Shown here: positions 44,666 to 52,268 of the stretch, piece after piece | Position numbering within the stretch: the stretch's first letter is position 1 | How the letters are laid out: each line of letters starts with the position of its first letter | Assembly (NCBI RefSeq): GCF_022637395.1 | Contig: NZ_CP093337.1 | Coordinates: forward strand, 2,712,001-2,776,000 | From: Shinella sp. H4-D48 | GTDB taxonomy: Bacteria; Pseudomonadota; Alphaproteobacteria; Rhizobiales; Rhizobiaceae | Reading direction: 5' to 3' | Length of the DNA stretch: 64,000 bases | Program-made: the position numbers and the translations under genes | Notes under the pieces: generated by a model | The model's input: the letters and a program-made list of their open reading frames with translations, nothing else | Databases searched by the model: none | Told to the model about the DNA's origin: nothing

Positions 44666-45499
44666 ATGGCTGAAGGACCTTGGACCGATACAGAGAACGA
44701 CCTGATCGTTGCAGATTATTTCGAGATGCTAATGCTCGACGTTGCAGGCAGCCCCTACAACAAGGCCGAGCATAACCGTCGCCTCCAGCAGCTGCTCGGC
44801 CGATCCCGCACTTCGATCGAGTTTAAGCATCAGAACATCAGTGCGGTGCTCAAGGGGTTCGGCGAGGAATGGATCCCAGGTTACAAGCCGGCATTCAATT
44901 TCCAGAAGTCTCTTGAAGACGCGGTAGCTCGGTGGCTCTTCGCCAATCCGGCCTGGCTTCAGCGCCAACCAAATCTGCCCTGGACATCTGAGATGCGCGA
45001 GGCTGAACCGCTCTGGATCGGACCAGCGCCGACCATGTCCAACCAACCGCCCCCGCAAGAGCTTGAGCAAATGCAGCACATCGCTCGTAAATTCGATGTT
45101 GCCGGCCGAGATGAGCGCAACCGCAAACTGGGACGCGCCGGCGAGGAGCTCGTTCTCGCGCATGAGCGCGCCACTCTGAAAGCAGCAGGCCGCACGGATC
45201 TTGCGAACAGCGTGCGCTGGATCTCTGAGGACGAAGGCGATGGTGCGGGCTACGATATTGCAAGCTTCGACCTGTCCGGCAAGGAAAGGCTCATCGAGGT
45301 CAAGACGACAAACGGGTGGGAGCGCACCCCCTTCCATATTAGCCGCAATGAGCTCGCCGTAGCCCAGGAACGCCGCACGCAATGGCGCCTTTTGCGGCTC
45401 TGGAATTTCTCGCGAGGACCGAAGGCGTTCGAGCTGGCTCCTCCGCTTGAGGCACATGTGACGCTGACCGCGACAGCTTTTCAAGCCAGCTTTAGCTGA
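44666..45499 (+). CDS. DUF3883 domain protein with restriction-like N-terminal module
   Basis: A 277-aa protein. Residues about 147-250 are a DUF3883 domain, a nuclease-like PD-(D/E)XK variant: GRAGEELV (157-163), GYDIASF (195-201, Asp197), IEVKTT (210-215, Glu211, Lys213), followed by HISRNEL. The N-terminal 90 residues (WTDTENDLIVADYFEML onward, with SIEFKHQNISAVLKGFG and GYKPAFNFQ) match, from memory, a module found in front of HNH and other restriction-type nucleases. It is divergent from the fusion helicase. The combination suggests a modification-dependent or backup nuclease, not proven. Confidence 0.75.
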   Translation: MAEGPWTDTENDLIVADYFEMLMLDVAGSPYNKAEHNRRLQQLLGRSRTSIEFKHQNISAVLKGFGEEWIPGYKPAFNFQKSLEDAVARWLFANPAWLQRQPNLPWTSEMREAEPLWIGPAPTMSNQPPPQELEQMQHIARKFDVAGRDERNRKLGRAGEELVLAHERATLKAAGRTDLANSVRWISEDEGDGAGYDIASFDLSGKERLIEVKTTNGWERTPFHISRNELAVAQERRTQWRLLRLWNFSRGPKAFELAPPLEAHVTLTATAFQASFS

Positions 45500-45565
45500 T
45501 TACGGAGATCACCCACCAGGAGGGTTGCTGCACCTGCAGCCTTGCTAGACTCTCTGCGTTTGCGA

Positions 45566-45613
45566 GCGACCTTTACATAACAGGTTTACCGACCGCGATT
45601 ATGTAAAGGTCGC
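45566..45613. repeat. 15-bp perfect inverted repeat
   Basis: GCGACCTTTACATAA (45566-45580) and its exact reverse complement TTATGTAAAGGTCGC (45599-45613) flank an 18-bp centre. Related ATGTAAAGGTT sequence occurs again at 45759-45769, and TTTACATAAAGG lies at the fusion-helicase start (complement of 44430-44441). It could be an operator, an RNA hairpin or a nick/transfer site. Confidence 0.6.
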
Positions 45614-45670
45614 AACCATTGAACCTTGACAAACACCTACCTCAGGTTGTCATCGAACCTGACACAAAAT

Positions 45671-45687
45671 CCGCAATCATTGCGGAA
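45671..45687. promoter_or_regulatory. Palindromic operator TCCGCAAT-C-ATTGCGGA
   Basis: A perfect 17-bp palindrome with 8-bp arms. Its inner 15 bp differ only at the two central positions from the site upstream of the DUF3102 gene (24966-24980). The shared pattern CCGCAA-N3-TTGCGG suggests one regulator for both ends of the island. Confidence 0.55.
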
Positions 45688-46276
45688 ATGCCCGAAACCT
45701 TGACACTACCTTTCCCCCATCTTGACAGAATGGCATGAAATCTATGTTTTTGCCTCTGATGTAAAGGTTGGAGAACACGATCAGGTTGCAGGTAAGACTG
45801 CTGGCCTGATCTCATTGACGCCCGACAGAACAGCGGCTTCGAAAGCAAGGTCTTTTGGCGGGCCTGCTTTATGTCGGCAGCAGGGGTCGTATGAGTGCCA
45901 GCGTCGAAAACATATCCAGAGTAGTTTGCGTCGCAGGGGCAAGAAACGTGTCCGCGCCTTTAACTGACCGCAGATCTGAGCTCTAGCTGCAGGACCAGTA
46001 GCTTCGAACCTAGCTTTCTCAGATAGATCTAGAGATCAACGGACGATGCGCTGGCGCGCACCTCCACCTTGTTGGCTGCCACCTGGTGCCCGCTAGCCTC
46101 CTACGCCGCGAACGCAGCTCGATATTGCCCTGCATCCGAAACATCGAAGTCCTAGGGCATGCGCGCATCAGCCATGGGGATGCATTCCGTGGCCGCGAGC
46201 ATCCGGTCGCCTATCCTCCCATACCGGTTATCGGGCCGCTACCAGGCCGCGCCCAATCATTTCCAGAAGCTGAGCG

Positions 46277-46678
46277 TCAACCTGGTAAGCTGACAAGCAA
46301 CCGAAGGCGGCGACGCAGCGTGGGAGTCAGCTCCGGGATACGGTCACCATAGAAGTCACGGAGGAAGGCGATCCAGCCGCGCTCAACCGCCGAAGCGGCA
46401 TCATTCGTGAACACCTCCTCGATCGTATTCACCAACTCTACCCCGAACCAACTCTTGAGGACGAGCGCGAACAAGGTCTGTCCGTCGCACCCGATAGCCT
46501 TGGCCAACGGCATTGCCTTGTCGAGGGGAACCCGGAGCTCTCCACTAAGAATACCTTCCAGCATTTCAGGTCCGTGGAAACCGCACAGGATCGCGATTTC
46601 ATTTAGAGTGTAGGGACTCTCATCAATATGCGCCCTGAGGAGGGTGGATATCTCGGCCTTCGTATCCTCATTCATCAT
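46277..46678 (-). CDS. Small HTH-like regulator
   Basis: A 133-aa protein with an XRE-like helix-turn-helix in the first half (TLNEIAILCGFHGPEMLEGI, then LRVPLDKAMPLAKAIGCD) and a hydrophobic C-terminal part ending LRRRLRLLVSLPG. AAAGAGAG lies upstream of ATG 46678; TTG 46705 is possible. Its layout (HTH, ALGI/AIGC segment, VLKSWF/VLRQFF segment) is like that of the divergent gene at 46869, so the two may be distant paralogues. A palindrome lies between them. Role inferred: island switch or excision control. Confidence 0.7.
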   Translation of the reverse strand: MMNEDTKAEISTLLRAHIDESPYTLNEIAILCGFHGPEMLEGILSGELRVPLDKAMPLAKAIGCDGQTLFALVLKSWFGVELVNTIEEVFTNDAASAVERGWIAFLRDFYGDRIPELTPTLRRRLRLLVSLPG

Positions 46679-46765
46679 CAATGCGCTCTCTTTGATCAGT
46701 TTCAATGAGTATATATCACTAATCTCAGAGGTTTTCTGATGGGAACAGCATCAATTCTGCAGCGT

Positions 46766-46800
46766 TAAGTAACCGCTTACTTATTGGCATAATGTATAAT
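46766..46800. promoter_or_regulatory. Operator and promoter between the divergent HTH genes
   Basis: TAAGTAA (46766-46772) and TTACTTA (46777-46783) form an inverted repeat with a 4-nt centre. TGTATAAT at about 46793-46800 resembles an extended -10 element for the plus-strand gene (start 46869). The operator is 88 nt from the minus-strand start and 86 nt from the plus-strand start, as for a bidirectional switch. Confidence 0.5.
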
Positions 46801-46868
46801 TTGCTGATTAATTGACTTTAGCAAGGCAATGCTGGAATACAACACGACACAAAGGAGGAATACATGAG

Positions 46869-47237
46869 ATGGAAAAGGACCCCAGCGCCGCCGTTATTGT
46901 CGGAAATATCCTGAGGGATCACCTGTGCGCGTCCGGCTTTTCGACGGAACAGCTAGCAACGCGTCTTGGCATCAAACAGGGAGCGAAGGTGATGAACTTA
47001 ATCACCGGGCGCCACTATTTTCCCCCAGACCTTATCGAAGCCGCCGTAGAGGCCCTCGGAATCGAGCCAACAAACTTTACCCGTGCCGTGCTTAGGCAGT
47101 TCTTTACCGATAGAACTGTCGACTTCATGTGCCAGGCGCTGTCCAGCGGTCCAACTGACCCATCTGATGAACTCGCGGGCCGGTCACGAGAGACGACCCC
47201 AAAGCGAAAATCCAAAAAGAAAAAGGGCGGCAAATGA
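46869..47237 (+). CDS. Small HTH-like regulator with basic tail
   Basis: A 122-aa protein. FSTEQLATRLGIKQGAKVMN with LITGRHYFPP is an XRE-like helix-turn-helix; LGIEPTNFTRAVLRQFFTD resembles the corresponding part of the minus-strand neighbour. The C-terminus is strongly basic (KRKSKKKKGGK). AAAGGAGG precedes ATG 46869 by 9 nt; an ATG at 46864 gives only 16 codons. It is probably cotranscribed with the next gene, 22 nt downstream. Confidence 0.7.
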   Translation: MEKDPSAAVIVGNILRDHLCASGFSTEQLATRLGIKQGAKVMNLITGRHYFPPDLIEAAVEALGIEPTNFTRAVLRQFFTDRTVDFMCQALSSGPTDPSDELAGRSRETTPKRKSKKKKGGK

Positions 47238-47259
47238 TCCGCGACCAGGACGACGCCGC

Positions 47260-47652
47260 ATGAGTGATCAACTTCAACTCCGCAGCGATGAAACCTTTCC
47301 GCACCAGCTCGACCGCGACACCTGGCGCATTCTCAAGAAGGCGTTGAAGACAGGACTCTCCGATCGAGGGATCTGCGTGGGCGACGACGAAGCATCCTTA
47401 ATCACACGGTTCATGCTCGAGCAGATTGAGAAGAGCGGGCTCAGAATTGTCCCTGCCAAGCCGACATCGGAAATGCAGCAGGCCATCAAGAAAGCGCTAG
47501 ACGAGGGAAAGCGCATGTCGGTCACCTGGGTGAAGCCGCGCACCAAACAGCGTTGGCGGTATCAGGCCGCGATTGATGCCGCGCCAAGCTGGCGCCGCGG
47601 CTATGAACTGGACCAAGCTGCCGGATCCGGACAACAGGATGAGTGTGACTAA
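47260..47652 (+). CDS. Hypothetical protein next to the integrase
   Basis: A 130-aa soluble protein (SDQLQLRSDETFPHQLDRDT at the N-terminus). The middle is helical and charged; the C-terminus is rich in Gly, Gln and Asp. No family is recognised. Its stop overlaps the integrase stop on the other strand by 4 nt. The position between a regulator and the integrase is where excision or regulatory factors often lie, but it has no obvious DNA-binding motif. Confidence 0.6.
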   Translation: MSDQLQLRSDETFPHQLDRDTWRILKKALKTGLSDRGICVGDDEASLITRFMLEQIEKSGLRIVPAKPTSEMQQAIKKALDEGKRMSVTWVKPRTKQRWRYQAAIDAAPSWRRGYELDQAAGSGQQDECD

Positions 47653-49463
47653 GCCGCCTCCTCTACACCGTCGGAGACCTTCAGGTGATCGATCAGCAGT
47701 CCAGGATAGGCGATGGAGTTGATCAGCTCCACTCGCTGTTCAAGCATCCCCTGAGGCAACGTGCCGTAACGCTGTGTCATAGTGCCAGACGTATGTCCGA
47801 GGATGAAACCGAACTGCTCATCAAGGAAACCTGCGCGACGGAGAGCGTCAGCCGCCCCATGCCGAAAACTGTAGAGGGATAGGCCGCGACCTTCTTTCAA
47901 CCCGATCTTTGTCAGGTAGCGCGGGAAGTCTCTACTAAACGTGGCGATCATCTGGCCGCGCTCGTTGCGCTCAGCGAGCGGAAACAGTCGCTTCTCTTCC
48001 AGCTTCTTCAGTGTAGTATGATATTTGAGCAACCCGAGCTTCACCAATTCGGGGTGAACAGGCACGACGCGCATTGAACCAGCAGTCTTTACGGACTTGT
48101 CACCATCCCCTTCAGTCGTGATGTGCATGATCCAGTGACCGCGGTCTTCGCGGACATCGTCTATTCCAAGCTGCGCGATTTCTGCGGGACGGGCGCCGGA
48201 AAACAGCATGATCAGCGGCACCCAGAAACGATGGTCTCGGATCAGGACATTGCCAGGCTTGCTCCAGAAACGAGGGGCATCATCATTCTGGCATCCGGTA
48301 AAGAACGGCGAATTGAACAAGATATTCATCTCATCCACGGTGAAGGGCTTGGTAGTCTTCTCCTTCGACTTCTTGAGGAACATGTCGGCCGCCGGGTTCG
48401 CCGACAGGTAGCCGTGGTTCGTCAGCCAGGTGCAGAAGGCGCTGAATCCGGATAGATGACGATTGACCGTAGGGGCGCTGATTGTAGGCTTCTTTACAAT
48501 CTCATTGTGCTTGACGATTTGGGCGATCTTCATGCCTGCAAAAACCCGCGTCTCGGTTGCCTTGACCGGGTATTGAAGCAGGAGCGCCTTCCATTCCCTC
48601 ACAGCCTTCTTGTCGATCCGATGGACTGGGAACGTGCTACCGACGTGGTCCACGAACAGACCTACATCCCGACGAGCTTGTGCAAGCGTATCCGACTTAA
48701 TCTGGTTGGGGTTCTCGCGCGCGTAGATCTCGAAGAGCTCCATGATGGTCTGGCCAGGAGCTGCTGCCTCGCGGGCGATGCCGGACGCCGGCTTGACGAT
48801 CGGATCTTTCGGGGCTCCGGTAAAGTCACCCCCGTCACGTTCAAGGGTGCGCTGGAGTCCCTCGATCTCAGCACGCGTCATCAGGACGCAAAGCTCGCGA
48901 TACTCATCCGAGCCTTCATCAACCAGGAGCTTGTGCTTGGCAACGAAGTCCTTCGCCGCCGACGCGATTAATTTGTTGTCGCCAGAAGCAAGCGCCCTCT
49001 TCAAGGCCGCAAGCCGCCGACTGCGTAGATTGGCGTCATCGGTCCGCGCTCTCAGCATCAGCTCGAAGTCGGTGTAGGCGTTGATCATGCCAAAGAAGTC
49101 GTCGGACGTGATCTCGCCGAGATCGATCCGGCGATACAGGCTCTGCAGCTCTGCGTCCTGGTCTTCCGGCGTCGGCATTGCACGCTGTTTGCGATCATAG
49201 CTTTCCAGCGTCGCCTCATAATGCTGCCAGACTGCAGTCGCCTTGTCTTCTGGCGTTAGCTCGCGGCGTGAGCGAACCTCATCGAATTCGGCTCGCCAAC
49301 TCTCGATGACGGGCCAGAGACGCCTTTTTGCTTCGTTCTCGTCCTTGGTCTGCAACGACTTCTTACGCGTCGTCGTGCCATAGTGGGCGACAAGATCGAG
49401 CGGAATATCAAGTCTGGCATAGTAGGTTGCCCCGCGCCGATCGAGATATGTGACCCTTGCCAT
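47649..49463 (-). CDS. int: Tyrosine recombinase (DUF6538-type phage integrase) of the island
   Basis: A 604-aa integrase. The N-terminal 60 residues (VTYLDRRGATYYARLDIPLD) are of the DUF6538 type, then a long helical arm and SAM-like core-binding domain (about 240-355), then the catalytic domain. Catalytic residues: Arg425 in FSGARPAEI, Arg534/His535 in LYSFRHGAA, His557 in ILGHTSG, nucleophile Tyr566 in MTQRYG. The histidine of the usual HxxR is a tyrosine (YSFR). It ends 116 bp inside the right attachment site, the usual position. It is predicted to integrate the island into tRNA-Gln(CTG). Confidence 0.92.
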   Translation of the reverse strand: MARVTYLDRRGATYYARLDIPLDLVAHYGTTTRKKSLQTKDENEAKRRLWPVIESWRAEFDEVRSRRELTPEDKATAVWQHYEATLESYDRKQRAMPTPEDQDAELQSLYRRIDLGEITSDDFFGMINAYTDFELMLRARTDDANLRSRRLAALKRALASGDNKLIASAAKDFVAKHKLLVDEGSDEYRELCVLMTRAEIEGLQRTLERDGGDFTGAPKDPIVKPASGIAREAAAPGQTIMELFEIYARENPNQIKSDTLAQARRDVGLFVDHVGSTFPVHRIDKKAVREWKALLLQYPVKATETRVFAGMKIAQIVKHNEIVKKPTISAPTVNRHLSGFSAFCTWLTNHGYLSANPAADMFLKKSKEKTTKPFTVDEMNILFNSPFFTGCQNDDAPRFWSKPGNVLIRDHRFWVPLIMLFSGARPAEIAQLGIDDVREDRGHWIMHITTEGDGDKSVKTAGSMRVVPVHPELVKLGLLKYHTTLKKLEEKRLFPLAERNERGQMIATFSRDFPRYLTKIGLKEGRGLSLYSFRHGAADALRRAGFLDEQFGFILGHTSGTMTQRYGTLPQGMLEQRVELINSIAYPGLLIDHLKVSDGVEEAA

Positions 49464-49578
49464 TTCTGCCCATCCGTAGCACTATTCCGGAACACCCAAC
49501 CGGAACACTGCTATAAAATAAGCCGTTAATTGCAATAGGTTGTTTCGCATCAAGGCGTTGATGAAAGTTGGATTACTT

Positions 49579-49599
49579 TCCAGGTTCCCCAGCCAATCT
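49579..49599 (+). repeat. attR: right attachment site
   Basis: Exact 21-bp copy of the tRNA-Gln 3' end and 4 nt beyond (see 22172-22192). The five bases after it match the left side with one mismatch. The integrase begins 116 bp to the left. Confidence 0.9.
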
Positions 49600-49752
49600 T
49601 TCTTCCGCTAGATTTAGATGCCTGATTTGATCAGGAAGTGCTAAGTGCTGATGTTTGCGGATGATCAATAGCGATCATGCCGCCCTTGCCAAACGCTCTT
49701 GCTAATTTACCGATTCTCGCTCAACCTAAAGTCTGTGACGTTGGGGGCATGC

Positions 49753-50184
49753 GTGGATTTTATATCTTGGCTGCTTACGCTTGTTGGTATCGGTAGCGAC
49801 CGTGCCATGCGCCAGAGCGACCTGCGGGCTGAGGTGGCACGCCTAAATGCTGAAGTTGCTGGTGAACTTGGCCGTACACTCGACATTCTATCGATGGCCA
49901 CTCCACGTCTGAAGCGCTTAGCCTCACAGATCGGCGCAGAGCATCCCGAAATACAATTGGGCATTGTGAATTTTTTGGACGAGCAGCAAGCGCTTACCTT
50001 GGCGATGCTGAAACAAACAGAAGACAATAAAGTGAGGATTGCTGCGGTAAGAGGCTTCCCAGATTGGGATAAGGCTGTGCGTGATTTTCAGGAGTGGCGC
50101 ATTACCGCCTCACGTATCCCTCCATGGATTCAAGGCGTGGTTGACCAGTACGATACAGTGTTTCTTGAGAACGGCATTCGTTGA
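49753..50184 (+). CDS. Hypothetical protein at the island junction
   Basis: A 143-aa protein from GTG 49753 (GGGGGC lies a few bases before it); TTG 49699 would lengthen it by 18 residues. It starts with a hydrophobic segment (FISWLLTLVGIG) and has a charged helical middle (LRAEVARLNAEVAGELGRT) and an aromatic C-terminus. No family is recognised. It lies 154 bp outside attR but its codon use is more AT-rich than the core genes at 50.3 kb, so it may be older acquired DNA or a remnant of another element. A CCTGAT/ATCAGG inverted repeat (49621-49635) precedes it. Confidence 0.5.
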   Translation: MDFISWLLTLVGIGSDRAMRQSDLRAEVARLNAEVAGELGRTLDILSMATPRLKRLASQIGAEHPEIQLGIVNFLDEQQALTLAMLKQTEDNKVRIAAVRGFPDWDKAVRDFQEWRITASRIPPWIQGVVDQYDTVFLENGIR

Positions 50185-50340
50185 TCTTTCCATCATCTCC
50201 CTCTCAAAAACCGAGCTTCGTCGCACTTTGTTGCACAGGCGGAAATCAATCCCCTTTCTACGAGAATCTAAGTCATATTGGCCTTGCCGGCGCGGCGGGT
50301 CGTGGCTATTTTCCCTGCGGAATCATGAGGGAAATCAAGC

Positions 50341-50628
50341 ATGTCGACAGTCAGGAACCTTGTCATCGCCGCCATCGTGGGTGTTGCCGTGGGAGCGGGC
50401 AAGATGGCGTATGACAAGTGGAGCGGCGCGGAATGGGAGGTTTCTCCCCAAGAGATCGCGCAGGCCCAGGCAGAGGGCAAGGCGGGTCTCGAGACACGGC
50501 CCGGCACCGTCGCCTACCTGCCGATCCGCAGCGAAACGGCGGACCTTCTGCCTGTCGCATGGGCCCTTTACGGGCTGGGTGCCGCTGCGTTCACCTTCTT
50601 CTCGCTGCGAAAGAAAAAGGCCGCGTGA
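50341..50628 (+). CDS. Small membrane protein
   Basis: A 95-aa protein with two hydrophobic segments (about residues 5-20 and 70-88, ending FFSLRKKKAA) and a short periplasmic part. GAGGGAA precedes ATG 50341. No family is recognised. Its stop overlaps the next start by TGATG, so the two genes are translationally coupled. Confidence 0.65.
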   Translation: MSTVRNLVIAAIVGVAVGAGKMAYDKWSGAEWEVSPQEIAQAQAEGKAGLETRPGTVAYLPIRSETADLLPVAWALYGLGAAAFTFFSLRKKKAA

Positions 50629-51113
50629 TGCGGCGCGCTAGGGTTGTGGCCGCAACCGTGCTGCTGGCATCGCCCGCGTTGGCGAACTGCGTTCCGCCCT
50701 GGCAGACGCAGTTCGCCTGCGCCATCCCGGAACGGAATGCCCGGGCGGAATTCTGCCGCATCGCCGAGCCCGCGCAGCATCCCGGCAAGAAGGAAGCCTA
50801 TTATACCTATGTGGTGGGAACACAGCCCGCGGAGCTGTATTTCGAAACCGATTCGACCTGGTTTTCGACCAAGGACACCGACGTCGATCACCCCACGGAT
50901 CTCACCATGGCACTGGGCTATGCGCGCGGCGACTACGTCTATGCCTTCGTCGTGACGCAGGATAAGCGCCTCGACGACCGCATCCGCGACGCGGAAATCC
51001 GCGTCTACAATTCGACGGATGCCTTCACGAATGACGTGAAGGGCAATGAAGTCACCCGCCTCTCCTGCGACCCCGCCTCGATCATCGCCGATCTTCCCAG
51101 CATTCGGCCTTAA
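50628..51113 (+). CDS. Exported protein of unknown function
   Basis: A 161-aa protein with a signal peptide (RRARVVAATVLLASPALANC) and probable cleavage after ALA near residue 19. The mature part holds four cysteines and a YVYAFVVTQ strand. I do not recognise it. The ATG is the last base of the previous stop plus GATG. The rare upstream opening at 50418 is the out-of-frame shadow of the membrane protein gene. Confidence 0.68.
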   Translation: MRRARVVAATVLLASPALANCVPPWQTQFACAIPERNARAEFCRIAEPAQHPGKKEAYYTYVVGTQPAELYFETDSTWFSTKDTDVDHPTDLTMALGYARGDYVYAFVVTQDKRLDDRIRDAEIRVYNSTDAFTNDVKGNEVTRLSCDPASIIADLPSIRP

Positions 51114-51248
51114 CGCTGCCGAGACGAGGCGTTCTTCTTGCTTTATCTCTAATAAACAGGTGGAGCGGTACGGATGGGCCTCTTGTCAGCGCAGGCGGCG
51201 GCTGGCACGTTGTGGTTGCTTGATTCACAACTGCGTAGAGGGAAGCCC

Positions 51249-51437
51249 ATGGCGCACAAGTTTGAGATCTACAAGGACAAGGCCGGCGAGTTTCGTGTTC
51301 GCTTCAAGTACAACAGCGAAGTGATGTTCTCCACGGAGGGCTACTCCAGCAAGGCCAGCGCACAGAACGCCATCGATTCGATCAAGAAGAATGGCCCCGA
51401 CGCGCCGGTGGAAGACAACACCGCCCCCAAGGCCTGA
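51249..51437 (+). CDS. DUF1508 (YegP-like) protein
   Basis: A 62-aa single-module DUF1508 protein: FEIYKDKAGEFRVRFKYNSE and the GYSSKASAQNAIDSIKKN segment are diagnostic. Family members are small beta-rich cytosolic proteins of unknown role. ATG 51249 is at the conserved start; the opening upstream at 51174 adds non-conserved residues. It is followed by a terminator. Confidence 0.85.
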   Translation: MAHKFEIYKDKAGEFRVRFKYNSEVMFSTEGYSSKASAQNAIDSIKKNGPDAPVEDNTAPKA

Positions 51438-51451
51438 TCGGCCGTCTTCAG

Positions 51452-51476
51452 AAAGCCCGCCACCGGCGGGCTTTTT
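51452..51476. terminator. Terminator after the DUF1508 gene
   Basis: AAAGCCCGCC (51452-51461) and GGCGGGCTTT (51465-51474) form a 10-bp stem with a 3-nt loop followed by TT on the plus strand. It also lies directly downstream of the XRE-cupin gene (stop 51482) on the minus strand, so it may serve both. Confidence 0.85.
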
Positions 51477-51481
51477 GTTGT

Positions 51482-52030
51482 TCAGAAGGTTGGCGGCGTA
51501 CAGGCGCTGATGACCTCGCAAGGCACCGGGCCGACGCAGCGGAAGCGATGCGGGCGCCGGCTTTCGAAGTAATAGGCATCGCCCGGCCCGAGGATGCGCC
51601 GCTCGTCGTCCACGGTCACTTCGAGGCGGCCCGACAGCACGATGCCGCCCTCCTCGCCATCATGCACCAGCGGTACCTTTCCCGTATCGGCGCCGGGCTG
51701 ATAACACTCCTTCAGGATCTGCAGGCTGCGGCCGAAGAGGTTGTCGCCCAGCTGGCGATAGGAAATGCCGCCCTTGCCGATCTCCGTCAGCTCGTCCGCG
51801 CGGTAGAAGGCCTTTTTCGGCCGGTCCGGTTCAAAGGCGAAGAACTCGGCAAGGCCGATGGGGATGCCGTCGAGAATGCGTTTCAGTGCACCGACGGACG
51901 GGTTGGAGGCGTTCGATTCGATCAACGAGATGGTGGAATTGGTGACGCCGGCGCGCTTGGCGAGTTCCCGCTGGGAAAGGTTGTGAGCGATGCGCAGATA
52001 GCGCAGCCTGCCCCCGATATCGACCGACAT
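51482..52030 (-). CDS. XRE-cupin transcriptional regulator (PuuR-like)
   Basis: A 182-aa regulator: an N-terminal helix-turn-helix (IGGRLRYLRIAHNLSQRELA with TNSTISLIESNASNPSVGAL) and a C-terminal cupin (GRLEVTVDDERRILGPGDAYYFESRRPHR with the histidine-rich barrel strands). PuuR-type proteins regulate polyamine or amine catabolism. It is divergent from the beta-alanine:pyruvate aminotransferase-like gene at 52269, a probable target. The 238-bp gap likely contains both promoters; I see no clear palindrome. Confidence 0.88.
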   Translation of the reverse strand: MSVDIGGRLRYLRIAHNLSQRELAKRAGVTNSTISLIESNASNPSVGALKRILDGIPIGLAEFFAFEPDRPKKAFYRADELTEIGKGGISYRQLGDNLFGRSLQILKECYQPGADTGKVPLVHDGEEGGIVLSGRLEVTVDDERRILGPGDAYYFESRRPHRFRCVGPVPCEVISACTPPTF

Positions 52031-52268
52031 GGCATCTGCCTGTTCTAGATGTTCGAAATAGCGAAATTGTCTTGCTCTCCATCCTTTCTTTTCAAGTGCT
52101 TGGCGTCAACAAGAAAAGGACTTGTTCGGCCTTGCAAATCATGGCGACAATCCTCCAGCCAGAGCATTTCCGCTTTTCGCGTTGCGGAACGTTCTACCCT
52201 TTCGTTTCACGCAGTTCCGGCCACGAGCCGCTACGCCCTTTGCCGGAACCGCCCTGGAGGACTTCGCC

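Larger units (their letters stand above)
45500..46276. other. 777-bp region without a convincing gene
   Basis: No frame here has a good start, ribosome site or recognisable protein; short openings at 45642-45848, 45722-45967 and 46086-46352 look fortuitous. The first 300 bp are rich in regulatory-looking sequence: a 15-bp inverted repeat (45566-45613), a palindrome (45671-45687) and four TTGACA-like hexamers (in CCTTGACA at 45624, GGTTGTCA on the other strand near 45645, CCTTGACA near 45699 and CTTGACAG at 45721). The remaining part up to 46276 may be decayed coding sequence. Confidence 0.55.
22172..49599. mobile_element. 27.4-kb integrative genomic island at tRNA-Gln(CTG)
   Basis: Bounded by an exact 21-bp direct repeat derived from the tRNA 3' end, with a tyrosine recombinase gene (47649-49463) next to the right repeat. 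The content differs from the flanks: lower GC in several genes, many unknown proteins, hipBA, a type I restriction-modification operon, and two further helicase/nuclease loci. A DUF3102 gene and a possible Rep_trans-like gene suggest it may be able to circularise and perhaps replicate after excision. No conjugation genes (relaxase, T4SS, VirD4) are recognisable, so it is more likely a mobilisable or defence island than a complete conjugative element. Confidence 0.9.

Noticed and set aside
45642-46352. Short open frames in the gap after the DUF3883 gene
   Set aside because: No ribosome site, odd composition (many Arg/Ser/Gln), non-ATG or doubtful starts.
22172-49599. Classification of the island as a complete conjugative element
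   Set aside because: No relaxase, coupling protein or type IV secretion genes are recognisable.
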